Origin: an uncultured Algibacter sp.
Lineage (GTDB): Bacteria > Bacteroidota > Bacteroidia > Flavobacteriales > Flavobacteriaceae
NCBI GenBank assembly: GCA_947502405.1
Contig: CANMZT010000017.1
Span: forward strand, 1 to 64,000
Direction of reading: 5' to 3'
DNA: 64,000 nucleotides
Shown: piece by piece, positions 41,473 to 49,917 of the stretch
How the letters are laid out: each line of letters begins with the position of its first letter
Position numbering within the stretch: the stretch's first letter is position 1
Position numbers and translations under genes: made by a program
Notes under the pieces: model-generated
Told to the model about the DNA's origin: nothing
The model's input: the letters and a program-made list of their open reading frames with translations, nothing else
Databases searched by the model: none

Positions 41473-42921
41473 ATGACTGCCACACAAATCATTCTTCTAA
41501 TAGCTGCTTATTTTGTTGTTTTAATTTTAATTTCCTATTTCACTGGAAAAGAAGATAGTAATGATGCTTTTTTTAAAGCTAACAAATCGGCTCCATGGTA
41601 TTTAGTGGCTTTTGGAATGATTGGAGCTTCACTTTCTGGAGTAACTTTTATCTCTGTTCCTGGTGCTGTTGAAGCTAAACAATTTGGTTATTTGCAAGTT
41701 GTATTTGGCTATTTTTTTGGCTATTTAGTAATTGCTTATGTATTACTCCCTATTTACTACAAGCTAAATTTAACCTCAATTTACACCTATTTAAAAGACC
41801 GATTTGGCAACGTAAGCTATAAAACAGGTTCGGTGGCTTTTCTTATTTCTAGAGTTATTGGTGCAGCTTTTAGATTGTTTTTAGTTGCTAAAGTTTTACA
41901 GCTTTTAATATTTGATCAATACGGCATACCATTTACAATTACAGTAATTATAACCATTGCACTTATATGGCTATACACGTTTAAAGGTGGTATAAAAACC
42001 ATAATTTTTACAGATACATTACAGACATTATTTATGTTAATTTCAGTTGTGGTTACTATTATGTTTTTAGCCTCTGCACTGGATTTAAATAGTATTTCTG
42101 AAATATATACCAATGCCAAAGAAAGTGCTATGAGCAAAACATTCTTTTTTGAAGACATTAATGATGCTCAGTATTTTATTAAAAGTTTTCTAGCTGGAAT
42201 GTTTATTACGATTACCATGACGGGTTTAGATCAAGATATGATGCAAAAAAACCTAACCTGCAAAAACCTAAAAGAAGCCCAGAAAAATATGGTGTCCTTT
42301 AGTGTAGTTTTAATTTTTGTAAATATTTTATTTTTGGTATTAGGGTTAATGCTTACGCAATACGCCAATAAACATGGTATTACTGCAAAAAAAGATGATT
42401 TATTTCCAACTATAGCCATGTTACCAGACATTGGCATCATGACCTCTGCTTTCTTTTTACTTGGACTTATTGCAGCGGCTTATTCAAGTGCAGATTCTGC
42501 ACTAACATCACTCACCACATCATTTTGTATTGATATTATTGAACTCGATAAAAAACCTAAAGCATCACAAAAAAGAATCCGAAAACAAACACATGTCTTT
42601 ATTAGTGTTTTATTAGTTATTGTTATTGTTTTATTTGATGCTATTTTTAAGGATGTTTCAGTGATTTGGGAGCTCTTTAAAGCAGCTGGTTACACCTATG
42701 GACCACTACTTGGCTTATTCGCACTAGGAATTTTTACAAAAACCCAATTAAAAGATAAATACGTTTGGATTGTGGCTATTATAGCACCTATAGTTTCCTA
42801 TTTTATTAATAAATATTCTGTTGATTTATTAAACGGTTATCAAATAGGTTTTGAAATTTTAATCATCAATGGTCTACTTACTTTCCTAGGTTTAATACTG
42901 ATTCGTAGAAAGCAGAACTAA
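41473..42921 (+). CDS. Sodium:solute symporter (SSF family)
   Basis: This 482-residue inner-membrane transporter has about 13 predicted helices. SSF features include the first helix with [18 protein letters not shown], the [15 protein letters not shown] segment and [20 protein letters not shown] near helix 8, which holds the Na2-type serines. The solute is unknown. The last 30 nt overlap the 3' end of the convergent CoA-binding-protein gene. Confidence 0.92.
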   Translation: MTATQIILLIAAYFVVLILISYFTGKEDSNDAFFKANKSAPWYLVAFGMIGASLSGVTFISVPGAVEAKQFGYLQVVFGYFFGYLVIAYVLLPIYYKLNLTSIYTYLKDRFGNVSYKTGSVAFLISRVIGAAFRLFLVAKVLQLLIFDQYGIPFTITVIITIALIWLYTFKGGIKTIIFTDTLQTLFMLISVVVTIMFLASALDLNSISEIYTNAKESAMSKTFFFEDINDAQYFIKSFLAGMFITITMTGLDQDMMQKNLTCKNLKEAQKNMVSFSVVLIFVNILFLVLGLMLTQYANKHGITAKKDDLFPTIAMLPDIGIMTSAFFLLGLIAAAYSSADSALTSLTTSFCIDIIELDKKPKASQKRIRKQTHVFISVLLVIVIVLFDAIFKDVSVIWELFKAAGYTYGPLLGLFALGIFTKTQLKDKYVWIVAIIAPIVSYFINKYSVDLLNGYQIGFEILIINGLLTFLGLILIRRKQN

Positions 42922-43254
42922 AGTACAAGCCGCTTCAAATTCAATATTATTTTCCTTTAAAATATTATAAAACTCAGGATTTTCTGTTCCGGGATTAAAA
43001 ATAACGCGTTTAGGGTTTAAAGACACAATATAATCGTAGTAAGCCTGTTGCCTTTTAGGATTTAGATATAGCGTTACTGTATCAATAGCAGTATAAGGCA
43101 GTAATTCAGTATCAACCTCTACACCTGCTATATTACCCTTTCGCAGTCCAAATGCTACAACTTCAACATTATTAGCTACCAAACGCTGTACAGCATAGTT
43201 AGAATATCTATTAGGTTTTAATGATGCCCCAAGGACCAAAGTTTTTTTATTCAT
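42892..43254 (-). CDS. CoA-binding domain protein (YccU-like)
   Basis: This 120-residue Rossmann-fold protein has [20 protein letters not shown] at the start and [13 protein letters not shown] later, as in the YccU family. These bind CoA or a related nucleotide; the cellular role is unclear. Its final ten codons overlap the symporter gene on the other strand, an unusually long convergent overlap for this window. Confidence 0.9.
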   Translation of the reverse strand: MNKKTLVLGASLKPNRYSNYAVQRLVANNVEVVAFGLRKGNIAGVEVDTELLPYTAIDTVTLYLNPKRQQAYYDYIVSLNPKRVIFNPGTENPEFYNILKENNIEFEAACTLVLLSTNQY

Positions 43255-43389
43255 AGTAATTTTTATTTATGTATTTAATAACCTGCACATTTATATGTTA
43301 AATTGCTGTTAATTCTAATTAAATATAGTAACATAAGTTAAACTTTTGCGTCTCCTTAATAACAATCAATCAAAAAACAAACCAAACAA

Positions 43390-45864
43390 ATGAGAAGATT
43401 ATTCTTATTGTGTACCGTCTTATTTTCTATTTCTACGGCGTACGCAACAGATCCAGCCCCCAAATCAGACAAAACTGGTGTCATATCTGGAAAAGTATTA
43501 GACGCAGCTTTAAACCAACCCTTACCTTATGTAAACATTATTATAACAAATACTGCTGGTAAAACATTAACTGGTGGTATAACTTTGGATGATGGTTCTT
43601 TCAGCATAGCAAAAGTTGCTGAAGGTAAAGTTATTGTAAGCGTTCAGTACATCGGTTATAAAACAGCAAATAGAGATGTTACTATTGGTAAAGGAAACTA
43701 CAAAGTTAATTTGGGTAATATTTTACTTGAGGAGGAAGCCGAAGGTTTAGATGAAGTCACTGTAGTTGCTGAAGTCTCTACCATTCAGCAAAAGGTGGAC
43801 AGAAAGGTTATTACCATTGGGAAAGATTTAACAACAGCTGGTGCTAACGCGAGTGATATTATGAATAATATCCCATCAGTTAGTGTAGACCAACAAACTG
43901 GAAACATTAGCCTTCGCGGAAACGAAAATGTACGTGTTATGGTTGATGGTAAACTTAGTAATGTTCCTATCGCTCAGCTTTTAAGACAAATACCGTCTAC
44001 ATCCATCAAACAAATTGAGTTAATTACCAATCCTTCAGCTAAGTATAATCCTGAAGGCATGAGTGGGATTATAAACATTAAGTTACATAAAAACACAAAA
44101 ATTGGATTTAATGGAAACATTAATGTTGGTGTAACCAAAGAGATATTTGCAAAATTCAACAGCTCAATAGATATGAACTATAGAAATGGGAAACTGAACT
44201 TCTATGGTAACTACGGTAATAACATTGGAAAGTATGATAATTTTGGTGGTATAGACAGACTAGATGATGATTCTCGTCAGGATTTTAAATTCGGAAACGA
44301 TAATACTTCTCATTTATACAAAGTTGGTGTAGATTTTTATATGAACGACAAGAATACCATTTCTTTCTTTACAAACCAGAATATTTTTAAAGGTAATGGT
44401 TTTGGCAATACATTAATTACTTACCCATTGCTTACTCAACGCCAATTATTTGCTAACGATTCTGAAAACCATTCTGGGCAATATAACCTAGCATATAAAC
44501 ACGAGTTTACAAATGAAAATGAAACTTTAGATATAGAGATTGATTATAATGATTTTGAAAATGAAGAAATAGCCAATTTCGATTTTGTGAATTTTGAGTT
44601 TCCTCCTGATTTTGTAGACAATGTTGACACGCAACGTAATCAAACCACAGTAAATATTGATTATGTTAAGCCACTAAATGAAAAAACCAAAATTGAAGCA
44701 GGCTTACAAGCTTTATTGTTTAGTTCTGATATTGATTATATGTCAACAGGACAAACATTTTCTAGCACTGGCAACGTAATACCAACTCCAAGCACAGATT
44801 TTGAATATCGAAGAGATATTTATTCAGCATATTTTACTTTTGGAAAAACTCTTGAAAAATGGAATTATCAAATTGGAGTTAGAGCAGAACACGTTGATGT
44901 TACCGCAGATGCTTTAAGAATTTTTGAGGACAGCAGTACAGAGCTAATACCCTTTGAAAATGATTATTTTCAAGTTTATCCTTCTGCTTTTTTAACTTAT
45001 AACCCTTCTGAAAAAAACTCTTATCAGTTAAGTTTTAGCAGACGTGTAGACCGACCTGGTTTACAGCAAGTAAACCCAATTAGAGAATGGAGCACCCCTC
45101 GTGTATCGTCTTTTGGAAATTCTGAATTACTACCTCAGTTTACAAACTCAATAGAAACTAATTACACAAGACAATTAAAAAAAGGAAGTGTTACAGCAGG
45201 CGTATTTTATAGAATCATTGAAGATAATATAAATAGATTTGTATCTATAGACAGAACAGATGTGACGTCTGGAAATACCATTTTATCTTTTGATAATTTT
45301 GATAACACCTCAGCTTATGGTATAGAATTATCTACGAATTACCGCCCAACTAAATGGTGGAGTTTAAATGCGAGTTTTGACTTATACTCGCAAACGCAAC
45401 GTGGTATCACTGAAATTGTAGATAATCCAGATATACAAAATGCTACTATTGATGACATTGTAAGTTTAGAAACAGAAGTTGAAAATGTGATCTGGAATTT
45501 GAGAGCTTTCAACAATTTTAAAGCATCTAAAAAATTGAGTTTCTCTGTATTTGCTATGTATCGTGGAGAAGAAAAAGGTATTCAATTTACCAGAAAACCC
45601 ATGTTTATGTTAAATACTGGGATGCGCTATAATTTCCTAGAAGATAATAGAGCTACATTTAGTTTTAATTATAGTGATATTTTAAACACTATGATGTTTG
45701 AATTTGAAGGCTCAACTCCGTTTCCTTCTGTTGGTGGATTTAATTGGGAAAGTAACACTTGGAATATTGCGCTTTCATACAGATTTGGTGGTGGAAAATA
45801 TAGTGCCTTACGTCGTAAGCAAAGAGACAACAACACTAAATCTGGAGGTGGCGGATTCATGTAA
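43390..45864 (+). CDS. TonB-dependent receptor, outer-membrane beta-barrel family
   Basis: This 824-residue outer-membrane transporter has a signal peptide (MRRLFLLCTVLFSISTAYA). A carboxypeptidase-regulatory-like domain follows (about 30-110: GVISGKVLDAALNQPLPYVN, YIGYKTANRDVTIGKG). The plug domain (about 135-230) includes DIMNNIPSVSVDQ and NPSAKYNPEGMSGIINI, and the rest forms a 22-strand-like barrel. The chain ends in a basic, glycine-rich tail (NTKSGGGGFM) rather than an aromatic residue. This group resembles the SusC-independent outer-membrane receptor branch; the ligand is unknown. No SusD partner is adjacent. Energy would come from a TonB such as the one at 25.6 kb. Confidence 0.92.
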   Translation: MRRLFLLCTVLFSISTAYATDPAPKSDKTGVISGKVLDAALNQPLPYVNIIITNTAGKTLTGGITLDDGSFSIAKVAEGKVIVSVQYIGYKTANRDVTIGKGNYKVNLGNILLEEEAEGLDEVTVVAEVSTIQQKVDRKVITIGKDLTTAGANASDIMNNIPSVSVDQQTGNISLRGNENVRVMVDGKLSNVPIAQLLRQIPSTSIKQIELITNPSAKYNPEGMSGIINIKLHKNTKIGFNGNINVGVTKEIFAKFNSSIDMNYRNGKLNFYGNYGNNIGKYDNFGGIDRLDDDSRQDFKFGNDNTSHLYKVGVDFYMNDKNTISFFTNQNIFKGNGFGNTLITYPLLTQRQLFANDSENHSGQYNLAYKHEFTNENETLDIEIDYNDFENEEIANFDFVNFEFPPDFVDNVDTQRNQTTVNIDYVKPLNEKTKIEAGLQALLFSSDIDYMSTGQTFSSTGNVIPTPSTDFEYRRDIYSAYFTFGKTLEKWNYQIGVRAEHVDVTADALRIFEDSSTELIPFENDYFQVYPSAFLTYNPSEKNSYQLSFSRRVDRPGLQQVNPIREWSTPRVSSFGNSELLPQFTNSIETNYTRQLKKGSVTAGVFYRIIEDNINRFVSIDRTDVTSGNTILSFDNFDNTSAYGIELSTNYRPTKWWSLNASFDLYSQTQRGITEIVDNPDIQNATIDDIVSLETEVENVIWNLRAFNNFKASKKLSFSVFAMYRGEEKGIQFTRKPMFMLNTGMRYNFLEDNRATFSFNYSDILNTMMFEFEGSTPFPSVGGFNWESNTWNIALSYRFGGGKYSALRRKQRDNNTKSGGGGFM

Positions 45865-45923
45865 AACATTTGATAGTCTACATAATATTTGATGGTTAGT
45901 GTTAATGTAGCACTATTAAATAA

Positions 45924-45953
45924 AAACCCTTTAAACTTTAGTTTAAAGGGTTT
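45924..45953. terminator. Terminator of the TonB-dependent receptor gene
   Basis: AAACCCTTTAAAC and GTTTAAAGGGTTT pair perfectly over 13 bp around TTTA, followed by a T-rich run. It lies 60 nt after the stop codon. Confidence 0.88.
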
Positions 45954-46122
45954 GCTTTTTTTCAATAAACTGTTAAAAAAAATGTTAAATTTTGATAATC
46001 AATACAATAACGCACAATAATAAACGTTAACGCAGTATACAATCTAACCAGAAGCGAATTATAATTATTTAGAGTTAGTCGTCTACAAAAAACATTTTCG
46101 TAAAATAAGATTTGTATAATAA

Positions 46123-46150
46123 AAAAACTCGAAATCCATTTCGAGTTTTT
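46123..46150. terminator. Second stacked terminator
   Basis: AAAAACTCGAAAT and ATTTCGAGTTTTT form a perfect stem with a tiny loop and a T-run. No gene ends nearby on either strand. Confidence 0.8.
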
Positions 46151-46196
46151 TGTTAATCGTTAAATAAGAGTTAAATACATATAGTTTTTGCAATTT

Positions 46197-46300
46197 TATT
46201 AGACTTTTTACGTCTAATATTTTAAGATTCTTCACATAGTGTTAGTTGAAGTTGATTAATAGCTAGAAAAACCCGAAACTTTACCGTTTCGGGTTTTTTG
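46197..46300 (+). ncRNA. Candidate small RNA
   Basis: A hairpin ATTAGAC/GTCTAAT (46198-46218) is followed about 50 nt later by the terminator at 46267-46298. A TAGTTTTTGC stretch (46182-46191) just upstream resembles the Bacteroidota -7 box with one extra base. Together they outline a transcript of about 100 nt. There is no family match that I know. Confidence 0.35.
46267..46298. terminator. Third stacked terminator
   Basis: AAAAACCCGAAAC and GTTTCGGGTTTTT pair perfectly over 13 bp around a 6-nt loop, with a T-run. The nearest gene ends (fabH on the minus strand, 170 nt away) do not explain it well. Confidence 0.82.
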
Positions 46301-46364
46301 TTTTCTATTAAACTTTTGCAAGTGTACCATACTTTAGATTTGGACTATTATTTTAGCTGATAAT

Positions 46365-46459
46365 GCGTTAGGGATAGTAGTGGAAAGCCCACAGCTTTTG
46401 CGCCTTAGCGCAGAAGCGAGGACTTGTAACGGATAGCCCGACCCTTTAGGGTAACGCCC
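46365..46459 (+). repeat. GCGTTA...TAACGC dispersed repeat, copy 6
   Basis: This 95-bp copy runs from GCGTTAGGGA through a GAGGACTTGTAACGG block, also in copy 5, to GCCCGACCCTTTAGGGTAAC and GCCC. It ends 11 nt before the stop codon of the minus-strand fabH gene. Confidence 0.75.
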
Positions 46460-46470
46460 AAATTTTTATT

Positions 46471-47478
46471 TTAAGCCCACTTAATAATGGCACTTGCCCA
46501 AGTAAAACCACTACCAAAAGCAGCCAAAACAACATTGTCGCCAGGTTTGATTTTGCCTTCTTCCCAAGCTTCGGTAAGTGCTATAATAACAGATGCTGCG
46601 GTGGTATTACCGTACTTCATGATGTTATTAAACACTTGATGGTCTCCCAAAGCAAATTTCTTTTGTATAAATTGAGCTATTCTAAGGTTGGCTTGATGCG
46701 GGATAAGCATATCAATATCGTCTTTTTGCAAACCGTTTTTCATTAAGCCCTCCATAATAACTTCGCTAAAACGCACCACGGCATGTTTAAACACAAACGT
46801 ACCATCCATATATGGGAAATAAGACAAATCTTCTTCTTCTGAGGCCATAATTTCTGGTACCCAATGTGCAATACTAGGCCCTTCAACAATCAATTTATCT
46901 GCATATTTACCCTCGCTATGCAAGTGCGTAGATAGGATACCTTTTGAGTTATCTTCTTCTCTAGACAAAACGCAAGCCCCTGCTCCATCTCCAAAAATAA
47001 CGGTAACTCCACGTCCTCGTGTAGACTTATCAAGCCCGTTACTATGGTATTCTGCACCAATAACCAATACGTTTTTGTACATCCCTGTTTTTATAAATTG
47101 GTCTGCTACCGATATGGCATATACAAAGCCTGAACACTGATTTCTTACATCTAGTGCGCCTACTGTTGGCATATCTAACATATCTTGTATTTGCACACCG
47201 CAGCCAGGGAAATAATAGTCTGGACTTAAGGTTGCAAATACTATAAAATCTATATCGTCTTTGGATAAGCCAGAACGCTCAATAGCAATTCTAGCAGCTT
47301 TGGCTCCCATAACCGCGGAAGTATCATCTGAACCTTCTGGAATCCATCTTCGTTCTTTTATACCTGTGCGTTCTTGAATCCACTCATCGCTAGTATCCAT
47401 CATTTTAGACAAATCATGATTAGTTACTACATTTTCTGGTACATATTTTCCTAAACCTATAATTTTTGAATTGTACAT
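46471..47478 (-). CDS. fabH: Beta-ketoacyl-ACP synthase III
   Basis: This enzyme of about 335 residues starts fatty-acid synthesis by condensing acyl-CoA with malonyl-ACP. The catalytic triad is visible: Cys in RNQCSGFVYA, His in IPHQANLRI and Asn in KYGNTTAAS. The ATG giving MYNSKIIGLGKY is preferred, since the nine upstream residues are not conserved in the family. Many Flavobacteriia carry two fabH genes; this copy is not beside rpmF-plsX, so it may be the accessory one. It is monocistronic. Confidence 0.93.
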   Translation of the reverse strand: MYNSKIIGLGKYVPENVVTNHDLSKMMDTSDEWIQERTGIKERRWIPEGSDDTSAVMGAKAARIAIERSGLSKDDIDFIVFATLSPDYYFPGCGVQIQDMLDMPTVGALDVRNQCSGFVYAISVADQFIKTGMYKNVLVIGAEYHSNGLDKSTRGRGVTVIFGDGAGACVLSREEDNSKGILSTHLHSEGKYADKLIVEGPSIAHWVPEIMASEEEDLSYFPYMDGTFVFKHAVVRFSEVIMEGLMKNGLQKDDIDMLIPHQANLRIAQFIQKKFALGDHQVFNNIMKYGNTTAASVIIALTEAWEEGKIKPGDNVVLAAFGSGFTWASAIIKWA

Positions 47479-47680
47479 ATTTCCAATATTGATTAGAATA
47501 ACCAAAATACGAAATTAATCGAATCTAATTCTATACATATTATAAATTCCATATAGCAAATCTGAACAGTTCAATTTTATAAATTCATTTTCTAAAAAAA
47601 GTTGTGTCAGTTTGTCATATTTAGTCAATTGGCATTTTTGTTGTCTAATAGTTTGCAGTAAATTAAAACTAAAATTAATC

Positions 47681-47706
47681 AGATTCCCTCCTTCGAGGGA
47701 ATGACA
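47681..47706. repeat. Short hairpin repeat (GATTCCxx...xxGGAATGAC type), perfect copy
   Basis: ATTCCCTCcttcGAGGGAAT is a perfect 8-bp stem with a 4-nt loop (47683-47702). It lies in the htpG leader and contains an ATG at 47701 that is in frame with htpG. Related imperfect copies are at 3207 and 33056. Confidence 0.7.
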
Positions 47707-47721
47707 AATAAATTATTTATC

Positions 47722-49632
47722 ATGACAAAAGGAAACATTAATGTATCGGTAGAGAACATCTTTCCACTCATTAAAAAATTCTTGTATAGCGACCACGAAA
47801 TATTTTTACGTGAGTTAATTAGTAATGCAACTGATGCCACATTAAAACTAAAACACTTAACTAATGTTGGTGATGCAAAAGTAGAATATGGCAACCCGCA
47901 GATTGAAGTTAAAATTGATAAAGATGGAAAGAAGCTTCATATTATAGACCAAGGTTTAGGTATGACTGCTGAAGAAGTTGAAAAATACATCAACCAAGTC
48001 GCTTTTTCTGGAGCTGAAGAGTTTCTAGATAAATATAAAGATTCGGCCAAAGATTCTGGAATTATTGGTCATTTTGGTCTTGGTTTCTATTCTGCTTTTA
48101 TGGTGGCTGATAAAGTTGAAATAATTACAAAATCTTTTAAAGATGAACCCGCTGCGCATTGGACTTGTGATGGCTCACCTGAATTTACTTTAGAAGAAGC
48201 AGATAAGACGGAAAGAGGTACAGAAATCATTTTGCATATAGCGGAAGATTCAACTGAATTTCTTGAAGACTCTCGTATTCGTGAGTTATTAAACAAGTAC
48301 AACAAGTTTATGCCTATTCCTATTAAATTTGGAACTAAGCAAATAAATGACCCAGAGCACGAGCCAAAAACTACTAAAGATAAAGACGGAAAGGAAACTA
48401 CTGAACCGCATAGACAAATTACTGTTGATGATATTATAAATAATCCTAATCCTGCATGGACAAAACAGCCAACAGATTTAAAAGATGAGGATTATAGCAG
48501 TTTTTACAGAGAATTGTACCCAATGCAATTTGAGGAGCCATTATTTAACATTCACTTAAATGTAGATTATCCGTTCAACTTAACAGGGATTTTGTATTTC
48601 CCGAAAATGTCGAACGATATGCAAATGCAAAAGGATAAAATACAATTGTATCAAAACCAAGTTTTTGTAACAGATAATGTTGAAGGTATTGTTCCTGAGT
48701 TTTTAACGATGCTCCGTGGTGTTATAGATTCTCCAGATATTCCTTTAAACGTATCGCGTTCATATTTACAAGCTGATGGTGCTGTTAAGAAGATTTCATC
48801 TTACATCACTAGAAAAGTTGCTGATAAACTAAAATCGCTATTTAACAATAATAGAGAAGATTTTGAAGCGAAGTGGGACGACATCAAAATTGTAATTGAA
48901 TACGGAATGCTTTCCGAAGAAAAATTCTTTGAAAAAGCTGATGCCTTTGCTTTATATCCAACAGTTGATGGTAAATATTACACTTACGAAGAACTTTACA
49001 ATAAAATTAAAGCTAAACAAACAGATAAAGATGATAAATTAATTATTCTTTATGCTTCTGATAAAGATACGCAACACAGTTATATCGAATCAGCTAAAGC
49101 AAAAGACTACGAAGTTTTATTATTAGATTCTCCGATTGTTTCTCACTTAATCCAGAAACTGGAAAGCACTAAAGAAAACATATCCTTCGCTCGTGTTGAT
49201 GGTGATCATATAAATAATTTAATTAAGAAAGATGACAATACTATTTCTAAATTAGATGAAGATCAGACTAAAGCTTTAGATGAATTATTAAAAGAAGTAA
49301 TTCCTTCTGAAAAATTTACAGTTCAACTTGAAGCTATGGATAGCAATGAGTCGCCATTCACCATTACACAACCAGAATTTATGCGTAGAATGAAAGAAAT
49401 GCAAGCTACTGGTGGAGGCGGAATGAACATGTTTGGTAATATGCCAGAAATGTTCAACCTAGTTGTGAATACAAACTCTGAATTAGTTAGTGAAATTCTT
49501 GGTACAAAAACCAGAAAGAAACAAGAACGATTAATTAATCAAAGTTTAGACTTAGCTAGATTATCTCAAGGCTTATTAAAAGGTGAAGAATTAACAAATT
49601 TTATTAAGCGTAGTTACGAGATGATAAAATAA
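47722..49632 (+). CDS. htpG: Molecular chaperone HtpG (Hsp90)
   Basis: This cytoplasmic Hsp90 chaperone has about 636 residues. The GHKL ATPase motifs are all present: ELISNATDATLK, DQGLGMT, GHFGLGFYSAFMV and GTEIILHI. The middle domain has NVSRSYLQ, and the C-terminal dimerisation domain contains a Gly/Met-rich loop (TGGGGMNMFGNMPEM). An ATG seven codons upstream lies inside a repeat-derived hairpin and adds non-conserved residues, so the ATG giving MTKGNINVSVENIF is preferred. A strong terminator follows. Confidence 0.97.
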   Translation: MTKGNINVSVENIFPLIKKFLYSDHEIFLRELISNATDATLKLKHLTNVGDAKVEYGNPQIEVKIDKDGKKLHIIDQGLGMTAEEVEKYINQVAFSGAEEFLDKYKDSAKDSGIIGHFGLGFYSAFMVADKVEIITKSFKDEPAAHWTCDGSPEFTLEEADKTERGTEIILHIAEDSTEFLEDSRIRELLNKYNKFMPIPIKFGTKQINDPEHEPKTTKDKDGKETTEPHRQITVDDIINNPNPAWTKQPTDLKDEDYSSFYRELYPMQFEEPLFNIHLNVDYPFNLTGILYFPKMSNDMQMQKDKIQLYQNQVFVTDNVEGIVPEFLTMLRGVIDSPDIPLNVSRSYLQADGAVKKISSYITRKVADKLKSLFNNNREDFEAKWDDIKIVIEYGMLSEEKFFEKADAFALYPTVDGKYYTYEELYNKIKAKQTDKDDKLIILYASDKDTQHSYIESAKAKDYEVLLLDSPIVSHLIQKLESTKENISFARVDGDHINNLIKKDDNTISKLDEDQTKALDELLKEVIPSEKFTVQLEAMDSNESPFTITQPEFMRRMKEMQATGGGGMNMFGNMPEMFNLVVNTNSELVSEILGTKTRKKQERLINQSLDLARLSQGLLKGEELTNFIKRSYEMIK

Positions 49633-49670
49633 GTTGACACGCTGAAACTATTCGGCATCCTATTATATTT

Positions 49671-49703
49671 AAAACCACTTTGTCTTTACAAAGTGGTTTT
49701 TTT
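49671..49703. terminator. Terminator of htpG
   Basis: AAAACCACTTTG and CAAAGTGGTTTT form a 12-bp stem around a 6-nt loop with a T-run. The same stem sequence recurs after the next two genes. Confidence 0.9.
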
Positions 49704-49828
49704 GTTATAATCCTTTTTTAACAAAACCTTTATTAATACAGCACAATAACAAAACAAAAATTGTAAAAGAAGCAAAGTTTAAGGGTGTTCTTAAAACAAC
49801 TTAATAAAAATGATTGATGTTTAATTGA

Positions 49829-49844
49829 GATGATAAAAATCATA
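49829..49844. promoter_or_regulatory. Fnr-like operator upstream of the Fe-alcohol dehydrogenase gene
   Basis: GATGATAAAAATCATA contains ATGAT-N4-ATCAT, which matches the classic Fnr layout TTGAT-N4-ATCAA apart from its outermost base pair. It matches the tonB site at 13 of 16 positions. It is followed after 21 nt by GTCATTTG. A second inverted repeat, AAATGACT/AGTCATTT, overlaps the spacer (49847-49872). Confidence 0.55.
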
Positions 49845-49865
49845 AAAAATGACTCCTATATTTTA

Positions 49866-49873
49866 GTCATTTG
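49866..49873 (+). promoter_or_regulatory. Candidate -7 element of the Fe-alcohol dehydrogenase gene (GTCATTTG)
   Basis: The TTTG half of the TAnnTTTG consensus is present but the TA is not. It is called because its distance from the operator (21 nt) equals that at hemN and tonB. A weak core box would fit activator dependence. Confidence 0.35.
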
Positions 49874-49917
49874 TATAAGTAAATTAAATATTTAAAAACT
49901 ACATAATACTTATCCAA

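Larger units (their letters stand above)
45865..46470. other. Gene-free interval with three terminators
   Basis: This 606-bp stretch has no coding frame that I accept. It contains three strong terminators (45924-45953, 46123-46150, 46267-46298) and, at its right end, GCGTTA-type repeat copy 6. Only the first terminator is explained by the TonB-dependent receptor gene. The other two suggest short non-coding transcripts. Confidence 0.7.

Noticed and set aside
47629-47644. Sigma-54-like TTGGCATTTTTGTTGT upstream of htpG
   Set aside because: The -24 GG is present but the -12 element reads GT rather than GC, and a nearby ATAGTTTG could serve as an ordinary promoter. The match is too weak to call.
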